Assembly (NCBI GenBank): GCA_964576715.1
Contig: CAZNWE010000026.1
Coordinates: 1-48,019, forward strand
From: SLRI01 sp964576715
Lineage (GTDB): Bacteria; Pseudomonadota; Alphaproteobacteria; Geminicoccales; Geminicoccaceae
Reading direction: 5' to 3'
Length of the DNA stretch: 48,019 bases
The notes under the pieces were generated by a model, which was not told where the DNA came from, did not search any database, and worked only from the letters and a program-made list of their open reading frames with translations. This document shows, in pieces, positions 43,052 through 48,019 of this stretch. Both the position numbers and the translations under genes were made by a program. Numbering within the stretch: the stretch's first letter is position 1; each line of letters begins with the position of its first letter.

Positions 43052-43080
43052 AAAATTGGCCTTTTCCCGTCGCCTGTCAA
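43052..43080 (-). promoter_or_regulatory. Candidate promoter of the rrf2-suf operon
   Basis: On the minus strand a perfect -35 TTGACA (43080-43075) is followed after exactly 17 bases by AATTTT (43057-43052), a weak -10 in an AT-rich patch. A start near 43045 would give a leader of about 120 bases before the TTG start of the regulator. This is the best vegetative promoter match I found in the window. Confidence 0.5.
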
Positions 43081-43183
43081 GGCGGCGCGCGCTTGAACTG
43101 AAGCCGTGCATCGCTAACCCGGGATTAACCCTGGCCGGCGATAAACCGGCTCGAGCCCCTCTGCCAATCCGGAGCCGAGCCCG

Positions 43184-44014
43184 ATGTCGACGATGATCGC
43201 CCCTGCCCCCAACCCGGCCACATCCGCGACTATCGACCAGCTGCCGGCGCTGCCGCGGCTGGTGGCACGCCTGCCGGACCGGGCGCTCGAGCATCTCGTC
43301 CTCTTCGGCCCGCCACTCCTGCTGCCGCTCGCCGGTACAGCGGCCGACTGGCTGCGGCTCGGCCTGGTCTACGCCATCCTGGTCGCGCTGGAAGGCGCGC
43401 TGGCCGGCGGCCGCGCCCGGCTGCCGCGGCGGTCGGCGACGCTCGTCCTCGGCTCGGGCCTGACGCTCGCCGTGGTGCTGCTCCTCGGCAGCGGTCCGCT
43501 GCTGGCTCTGGCGCTGATCATCGCGCTCCGCTGCCTCGAGCAGCGGACGCCGCCGACCGCCTGGCCGTATCGCCTTGCCCTGGCCGCACTGGCGACGGCC
43601 GTGGTGGTGGACCTCGCAGTGATCGTCCTGGCGCTCGAGCGCAGCTTCGCCTGGCTGGCGCTGGGCGCCGCGATCGGCGCCGGCCTTGCCGCCAACCGAC
43701 TGCGGCGTCGGGTCGAGGGTGAGCCGGCACCGGCGGGTCGCCGCGGTCGATCGCTGGCGGCACTCGAAGCGGCGCTGATCGGCGCGCTGGTCGCCATCCT
43801 GGCTCTCTACGCCGCACTTCTCGCCGGCGAACCGGCATTCATCGCCGCCGCGGCCGGCGGCGGCTACCTCACGCTGCCGCTGCTGGCGATGGCTTTGCTC
43901 AGGCTGGCCTGCGTCGCCCTCGACGGCTCGCCTCGCCCCGGCGTCGATCCCTGGGCGGTGCTGCTGCTCGCTGCCTGGGCCACGGCCGCCCTGCAGCTCC
44001 TCGGCCAGCCCTGA
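43184..44014 (+). CDS. Unrecognised multi-pass membrane protein
   Basis: A 276-residue protein with about seven or eight hydrophobic helices, extremely rich in Leu and Ala, and a basic loop in the middle (about 174-190, NRLRRRVEGEP and RRGRS). I recognise no family; a faint overall resemblance to prenyltransferase-like membrane proteins has no motif support (no DxxxD pairs). The start ATG 43184 has GAGCCGAGCCCG upstream, not a clear ribosome binding site. It stands alone between the divergent SUF operon and the CoA-transferase gene. Confidence 0.6.
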   Translation: MSTMIAPAPNPATSATIDQLPALPRLVARLPDRALEHLVLFGPPLLLPLAGTAADWLRLGLVYAILVALEGALAGGRARLPRRSATLVLGSGLTLAVVLLLGSGPLLALALIIALRCLEQRTPPTAWPYRLALAALATAVVVDLAVIVLALERSFAWLALGAAIGAGLAANRLRRRVEGEPAPAGRRGRSLAALEAALIGALVAILALYAALLAGEPAFIAAAAGGGYLTLPLLAMALLRLACVALDGSPRPGVDPWAVLLLAAWATAALQLLGQP

Positions 44015-44110
44015 CCGGTCCGCCGCGACGCCCGGCTTGCTCGATGCCCGTGCGAAGGCTACCTCGAAAGTCCTGGTGGAGACCAGGGGGTGAAGGCCAG
44101 GGGATGACCG

Positions 44111-45349
44111 ATGGATGAAAGGTCGAGCATGCAGCGCGCACTGTCGGATATCCGGGTTCTCGATCTGACCCGCATCCTGGCCGGGCCGACCTGCACCCAG
44201 CTGCTCGGCGATCTCGGCTGCGACGTGCTGAAGATCGAGAAGCCCGGCGCTGGCGACGATACCCGTAAATGGGGGCCGCCCTACGTCACCGGCGAGGACG
44301 GCGAGCCGACGCAGGAAAGTGCCTATTACCTCGCCGCCAACCGCAACAAGCGTTCGGTCGCCATCGACATCGCCAAGCCGGAGGGGCAGGCCCTGGTGCG
44401 CCGCCTGCTCGCCCGCTGCGACGTCCTCGTCCACAACTTCAAGACCGGCACGCTCGACCGCTACGGCCTCGGCTGGGCGGACCTGCAGGCCGACTTTCCC
44501 GGCCTGGTCTACTGCTCGATCTCCGGCTTCGGGCAGACCGGCCCCTACAAGGACCGCGCCGGCTACGACTATCTGGCGCAGGGCTATGGCGGGATCATGA
44601 GCATCACCGGAACACCCGACGGCGAGCCGATGAAGGTCGGGGTCGGCATCGCCGACATCGTCTGCGGGATGTACGCCACGAGTGCCATCCTGGCGGCCCT
44701 GCACTACAAGGCGCAAAGCGGCCTCGGCCAGCACATCGACCTGGCACTCCTCGACACCCAGGTCGCCTGGCTCGCCAATGCGGGCACCAACTACCTGCTC
44801 TCCGGCCAGGTGCCGCAGCGGCTCGGCAACGAACACCCCAACATCGTGCCCTACAAGCTGTTCGAGGCCAAGGACGGCCCGGTGATCCTCGCCGCCGGCA
44901 ACGACGCCCAGTACCAGCGCTTCTGCCGCTTCGCCGGCGTGCCCGAGCTGAGCCAGGACCCGCGCTTCGTCAGCAACCCGCTGCGCCTGCAGAACCGTGA
45001 TGCCCTCTACGCCCGGCTGACCCCGGTCTTCCTGACCAAGACCAAGGCCGAGTGGGTCGACGGGCTGACGGCCCTCGGCGTGCCTTGCGGGCCGGTCAAC
45101 CGCATCGACGAGGTGTTCGAGGACCCGCAGGTGCAGCATCGCGGCATGCGCATCGAGATGCCCCATCCGCTCGCCGCAACCGGCACGGTGCCGCTGTTGG
45201 GCAACCCGATCAAGATGTCGGCCACGCCACCCGCCTACGCGCATCCGCCGCCGTTTCTCGGCCAGCATACCGACGCGGTGCTGGCCGAGCTCTTGGCCGT
45301 GGACGCGGCCGAACGGGAGCGCCTGCGCCACGCCGGCGTGATCGGCTGA
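44111..45349 (+). CDS. CaiB/BaiF class III CoA-transferase
   Basis: A 412-residue enzyme moving CoA between carboxylic acids. It starts with the family pattern ALSDIRVLDLTRILAGPTCTQ, then LGDLGCDVLKIEKPGAGDDTR, NRNKRSVAIDI and YCSISGFGQTGPYKDR. The catalytic-type Asp182 lies in VGVGIADIVCGMYAT, matching Asp169 of formyl-CoA transferase. Alternative start at ATG 44129. The substrate pair cannot be read from sequence. It is a normal intermolecular-type CaiB relative, clearly distinct from the Mct-like protein at 23352-24578. No acyl-CoA partner genes lie beside it. Confidence 0.92.
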   Translation: MDERSSMQRALSDIRVLDLTRILAGPTCTQLLGDLGCDVLKIEKPGAGDDTRKWGPPYVTGEDGEPTQESAYYLAANRNKRSVAIDIAKPEGQALVRRLLARCDVLVHNFKTGTLDRYGLGWADLQADFPGLVYCSISGFGQTGPYKDRAGYDYLAQGYGGIMSITGTPDGEPMKVGVGIADIVCGMYATSAILAALHYKAQSGLGQHIDLALLDTQVAWLANAGTNYLLSGQVPQRLGNEHPNIVPYKLFEAKDGPVILAAGNDAQYQRFCRFAGVPELSQDPRFVSNPLRLQNRDALYARLTPVFLTKTKAEWVDGLTALGVPCGPVNRIDEVFEDPQVQHRGMRIEMPHPLAATGTVPLLGNPIKMSATPPAYAHPPPFLGQHTDAVLAELLAVDAAERERLRHAGVIG

Positions 45350-45545
45350 GCCGGCCTGCCATCGCCAAGCGCATAGGAATAATACCTTATAACCGGACCA
45401 CCGTCAACGCCCGCCCGGGTCCGTTCGACAAGGCCCCCGTCCCGACGCCTCCGCCGCCCGGCGCGGGCTTGCACGACACCTTCTCTAAAGCCCGCAAGCT
45501 ATTGAAATAATTTGACTATAGGGGCCAGCTGCGACATTTCGACAG

Positions 45546-45660
45546 CCCGGGTTCGTTCGCAGGATCCCGGGTCCGTTCGTCGATTCGGTGGGTTCGCTCG
45601 TCGAAAAGGTGGGTTCGTTCGTCGATTCCCGGGTTCGTTCGCGGGCTCGTTCGTCCCGAA
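45546..45660. repeat. Degenerate 20/21-bp tandem direct repeat
   Basis: The core GGGTTCGTTCGTCGATTCC recurs with starts at 45549, 45569, 45590, 45611 and 45631, spaced 20, 21, 21 and 20 bases, and a sixth partial copy begins at 45643. Three units are preceded by CCC, giving CCCGGGT(T/C)CGTTCG at 45546, 45566 and 45628, and another such unit occurs alone at 45414-45427. A partial GGGTTCGTT copy also occurs at 45858-45866. The spacing is close to two turns of DNA. Confidence 0.8.
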
Positions 45661-45672
45661 ACGGCCGAAATG

Positions 45673-45719
45673 CGCCGCTATGCGCGCCATAAGCAACGCT
45701 AATGGCGCGTATAGCGGCG
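45673..45719. repeat. Long imperfect inverted repeat (22-base arms, 3-base loop)
   Basis: Arms at 45673-45694 and 45698-45719 pair along 22 positions with one A/A mismatch (45691/45701) and one G-T pair (45682/45710), leaving the loop AAC. Each arm contains the 13-bp motif described for the 32-bp series, in opposite orientation. It has no T-run on either side, so it is not a normal terminator. Confidence 0.8.
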
Positions 45720-45783
45720 AAGATTATGACAAATTGGCGCGCATAGCGACGCATCATGGGTACACATACAGCGTATAGCGGCG
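45707..45783. repeat. Iteron-like sites with exact 32-bp period
   Basis: The 13-base motif GCG(C/T)ATAGCG(G/A)CG occurs in direct orientation at 45707-45719, 45739-45751 and 45771-45783, start-to-start distance 32 bases both times. The first two copies and the inverted copy at 45673-45685 extend to TGGCGCG(C/T)ATAGCG(G/A)CG. A further degenerate inverted copy lies at 45801-45818. The sequence between copies is not conserved, so the motif itself and its spacing appear to be what is maintained. Confidence 0.75.
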
Positions 45784-45807
45784 CATTTTACAGGTCGATG
45801 CGCCGCT
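45777..45807. repeat. Perfect 10-bp inverted repeat
   Basis: AGCGGCGCAT at 45777-45786 and its exact reverse complement at 45798-45807 flank an 11-base loop. The left arm is part of the third 32-bp-spaced site, and the right arm belongs to the degenerate inverted copy that closes the series. Confidence 0.7.
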
Positions 45808-45892
45808 CGATGCGCCATGTGTCGACACTTTGTTTGCAGGCAAACGATTTGTCATAAGGGTTCGTTATCGGGCAGTGAAGGAAGAAACGGGC

Positions 45893-45937
45893 GGGGAGGC
45901 ACGCCTCCCCACCGACCCCACCGGAATTTCGCGGTGG
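45893..45937. repeat. Two adjacent GC-rich hairpins
   Basis: GGGGAGGC/GCCTCCCC (45893-45900 and 45903-45910, 2-base centre) is followed by CCACCG/CGGTGG (45918-45923 and 45932-45937). The first forms a strong stem-loop. Similar short GC palindromes are common as dispersed intergenic elements in proteobacteria; I cannot tell whether this one recurs in the genome. Confidence 0.5.
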
Positions 45938-46126
45938 CGGCGGTTGGGATGGCGGCGCCAATGGTTGAAGCGGAGGTGCTGTGGCTGGCATCCTCCTGGC
46001 CGACCGGGGAACGGTCGTATCGCGGCGATTTGCGTCTTGTCTTGTGGGTTGGGATCGGCATGCTCGCTGTATTGACCGGCGTTCCAGTCGCTCGAGACCG
46101 CTCGCAGTTCGATGGGGGAGATCGAA

Positions 46127-46690
46127 ATGAACGAGTCGATGACGCAGGACGAACCGTCGACCGGCAGGACCAGACTGGTCTCGCGGAAGTCTGTCTTCGA
46201 GAGCATCGTCGGCGCCGTGATGCTCGTGCTGGCCTTCGCCGCGATCGCCGCTTCGGACATCTCGGCCGCGGGCACGCATCTCTACTGGTCGGCCCTGGTG
46301 GTCGCCTTTGCCGTGGTCGCGCTGGCGATCGATCGCATGCATCCCAAGCCGGGCAGCAGTCTGGGCGGCAGCGTCCTGCCGATCGCGTTGCACTGGATCG
46401 GCGTGTTCCTGGCCATCGAGCTCGTCTACTTTTTCGTGGGCTCGGGCCGGATCGCCAACGCCGACACCGGTCTCACCAATGCGATGATCCTGGCACTCGG
46501 CACCTATCTGGCCGGCGTGCACAGCAACTGGCGGCTCATGCTGGTCGGTCTGGCCATCGGGCTCGCTGCGGCCGGGGCGGCTTTCATGGAGGAATATCTC
46601 TGGGTCATGTTCGGCCTCGCCGTTCTGGTGATCGTCATCTTCGCCCTCGCCTCGCGCCGGTCGAGTACGGCCCCGGTCGACGACTTTTGA
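46127..46690 (+). CDS. Unrecognised multi-pass membrane protein, possible TTT-like
   Basis: A 187-residue protein with a polar N-terminus (about 1-22) and five or six hydrophobic helices (about 25-45, 54-66, 80-103, 113-127, 131-150 and 156-177). I do not recognise the family with certainty. The small size and helix layout resemble small tripartite tricarboxylate transporter subunits (TctB-like), but no receptor or large TctA subunit is nearby, so that link is weak. ATG 46127 is supported by GGGGGAG six bases upstream. The AI-2E gene follows after 75 bases and may be co-transcribed. Confidence 0.7.
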   Translation: MNESMTQDEPSTGRTRLVSRKSVFESIVGAVMLVLAFAAIAASDISAAGTHLYWSALVVAFAVVALAIDRMHPKPGSSLGGSVLPIALHWIGVFLAIELVYFFVGSGRIANADTGLTNAMILALGTYLAGVHSNWRLMLVGLAIGLAAAGAAFMEEYLWVMFGLAVLVIVIFALASRRSSTAPVDDF

Positions 46691-46765
46691 GCGTCGGCCG
46701 GTGGTGACGGTGGCCGGCTCTGGGCCCGAGCACTAGCCGTCGGCTCGATGGCGGAGGAGCCGGCC

Positions 46766-47851
46766 ATGGGGCGGCAGCCGCGATCCCCGGAAAGGGTCGC
46801 CGTCGACGTGGCGATCCGCCTGGCTCTACTGGCGCTGTTCGCCTATTTCGCGGTCGTGCTGATCCGACCGTTCCTGCCCATCGCCATTTGGGCGGTGATC
46901 CTGACGGTAGCACTCTACCCGGTCTTCGCCTGGCTGCGGGCACGCCTCGGCGGCCGCGACCGGCTCGCGGCGGGGCTGGTCACGATCGCCGGCCTTGCCG
47001 TCATGTTCGGCCCGGCGGCGATCCTGACCGCCAGCCTCGCCCGGACGCTCGAGCGGCTCGTGCTCTACGTCGAGGCCGGCGAGCTGTCGCTGGCGAGCCT
47101 GCCGACGACGGTGACGACCCTGCCGTTGGTCAGGGATTGGCTGAACCAGGCAGCCGGCGTGGCACCCGGCGGGAGTGCCGTCGACCTGCTCGAGCAGTAC
47201 GGCGAGCGGCTCATGGCACCCGGCGCCTGGCTGCTCGCCGAGGTCCTGGCGGTCGCCGAGAGCTTCTTCGTCTTCGCCATTGCCGTGGTGGCGGCCGGGT
47301 TCCTGCTGGTCTCCGGCCCCCGGCTCGTCGGCCGGGTGCACGATGCGGCACTGCGCGTCGTCGGGCCGCGCGGCTCCGGCTTCGTCGAGCTCGCCGCGGC
47401 GACGATCCGCAACGTCGCACGCGGGGTCATCGGCATCGCAGTGCTGCAGTCCCTCTTGATCGGGGTCGGCCTGATCGTGGCGGGCGTGCCGCATGCCGGC
47501 TTCTTCACCCTGGTGGCGCTGGTGCTGGGGATCCTGCAGCTCGGCACGCTGCCGGTGCTGGTCCCGCTGATCGTCTGGTCCTGGCTGACCCAGGAGCCGT
47601 TATCGGCGCTGCTGTTCACCCTCTACATGGCGCCGGTCGGTGCGCTCGAAACCCTGCTCAGGCCCCTGGTCATGGGGCAGGGCCTGGAGACGCCGATGCT
47701 GGTCATTCTCGTCGGCGTGCTCGGCGGCACGCTCGCCTACGGCCTGCCGGGCCTGTTCATCGGGCCGATCATCCTGGCGCTGCTCTACGACCTCGTCGCC
47801 TTCTGGCTGCAGGACGACGGGCCGGCGTCCGAGCCGGACCAACCGACCTGA
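46766..47851 (+). CDS. AI-2E family (PerM/TqsA-like) transporter
   Basis: A 361-residue integral membrane protein. The N-terminal helices with FAYFAVVLIRPFLPIAIWAV and TVALYPVFAWLRARLGGRDR are typical, as is the C-terminal block PVGALETLLRPLVMGQGLETP and GLPGLFIGPIILALLYDL. Members export small molecules such as autoinducer-2, or act as sodium/proton antiporters. I chose ATG 46766 because GGAGGAG lies 7 bases upstream; an ATG at 46748 is in frame. The sequence after it (47852-48019) contains only a spaced 11-bp repeat and no gene within the window. Confidence 0.9.
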   Translation: MGRQPRSPERVAVDVAIRLALLALFAYFAVVLIRPFLPIAIWAVILTVALYPVFAWLRARLGGRDRLAAGLVTIAGLAVMFGPAAILTASLARTLERLVLYVEAGELSLASLPTTVTTLPLVRDWLNQAAGVAPGGSAVDLLEQYGERLMAPGAWLLAEVLAVAESFFVFAIAVVAAGFLLVSGPRLVGRVHDAALRVVGPRGSGFVELAAATIRNVARGVIGIAVLQSLLIGVGLIVAGVPHAGFFTLVALVLGILQLGTLPVLVPLIVWSWLTQEPLSALLFTLYMAPVGALETLLRPLVMGQGLETPMLVILVGVLGGTLAYGLPGLFIGPIILALLYDLVAFWLQDDGPASEPDQPT

Positions 47852-48019
47852 GCCGCAACGATCGGCCAGCCCGTCGGTTGTCGTGTTCGAGGCCGGTGCC
47901 GTGGCGGCGTCACCCGGGCTAGTTCGACAGACGGGCATCCCCGGCTGATTCGCGGCCCTGCCGGTCGGTTGTCGCGGTGGAGGCGGGAGGGACGGCGTTC
48001 TACCCTTGATCCAGAGGCG

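Larger units (their letters stand above)
45350..46126. other. 777-base gene-free, repeat-rich region
   Basis: No credible gene lies here. The open frames present are low-complexity readings of the repeats or of GC-rich flanks. The stretch around 45480-45870 is visibly richer in A and T than the rest of the window. It contains, in order: an isolated copy of the 20/21-bp repeat core (45414-45427), the tandem array (45546-45660), a long hairpin (45673-45719), sites with 32-bp period (45707-45783), a perfect inverted repeat (45777-45807), a small palindrome GTTTGC-AG-GCAAAC (45832-45845) and two GC hairpins (45893-45937). From about 45940 to 46126 I see nothing further. Confidence 0.7.

Noticed and set aside
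42923..45331. 802-residue minus-strand open frame over the membrane protein and CoA-transferase genes
   Set aside because: Antisense shadow of a clear CaiB/BaiF gene; compositionally biased, no motif.
45546..45660. Possible CRISPR array
   Set aside because: Units of 20-21 bases are contiguous with no unique spacers, are degenerate, and no cas genes are present.
45485..45757. Minus-strand 90-residue open frame with a Thr/Asn/Glu/Pro-rich seven-residue repeat, and overlapping frames on both strands
   Set aside because: The peptide repeat is a direct reading of the 20/21-bp DNA repeats; the 20-bp units break the frame, and there is no ribosome binding site or domain.
45860..45880. Possible replication origin motifs (DnaA boxes, parS) near the repeat island
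   Set aside because: No TTATCCACA-like box or TGTTTCACGTGAAACA-like parS is present; an origin role would rest only on the repeat spacing.
47873..47974. GTCGGTTGTCG repeated at 47873-47883 and 47964-47974
   Set aside because: Two 11-bp copies 91 bases apart with no further structure; too little to support a feature.

Overview
The window is uniformly very GC-rich, densely packed with genes, and looks like bacterial chromosome. Gene content suggests an alphaproteobacterium, probably Rhodospirillales/Geminicoccales-like: class III adenylate cyclases fused to FlgO/TPR modules, an alphaproteobacterial-type HspQ, an Rrf2-led SUF operon, TAXI and Liv-type solute receptors, and several CaiB/BaiF CoA-transferases. 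The taxonomy is my inference. No tRNA, rRNA, CRISPR array, prophage or transposase was recognised. | Region 1 (26-6280): a minus-strand run of an M24 metallopeptidase-fold enzyme, a two-cysteine maleate isomerase/Asp-Glu racemase relative, an SMP-30 lactonase, a YdcF protein, a homocysteine S-methyltransferase relative and a TAXI receptor, closed by a rho-independent terminator. It looks like a small-molecule catabolic unit of unknown substrate. | Region 2 (6331-20686): housekeeping and envelope genes. These are a PPOX flavoprotein, ParE, a hotdog thioesterase, a methyltransferase, an RND efflux pair, a DUF3429 membrane protein, an intracellular-type subtilisin facing a tiny propeptide-like protein, aminopeptidase N and a beta-hydroxyacid dehydrogenase. 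| Region 3 (20729-27994): hspQ behind a strong RpoH-type promoter, a small transaldolase, cutA, and a two-gene unit resembling mesaconyl-C4-CoA hydratase plus mesaconyl-CoA C1-C4 CoA-transferase (as in the 3-hydroxypropionate bicycle). After these come a small DUF4345-like membrane protein, a DusB-type enzyme and a patatin-like phospholipase. | Region 4 (27999-37032): two tandem, closely related cyclase/TPR proteins, a Liv-type periplasmic receptor, and two paralogous membrane-anchored alpha/beta hydrolases that bracket an EF-hand protein and a glycine-zipper lipoprotein. | Region 5 (37089-43080): a complete-looking minus-strand SUF iron-sulfur operon (rrf2-sufB-sufC-sufD-sufS-sufT) with coupled stops and starts and a good promoter plus palindrome upstream of the regulator. 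| Region 6 (43184-48019): an unrecognised membrane protein, a second CaiB/BaiF CoA-transferase, a 777-base gene-free stretch, an unrecognised four-to-six-helix membrane protein and an AI-2E family permease. The gene-free stretch is the least explained part of the window. It holds a 20/21-bp direct-repeat array, followed by five copies of a 13-bp core motif, three of them in direct order with an exact 32-bp period, and several hairpins.
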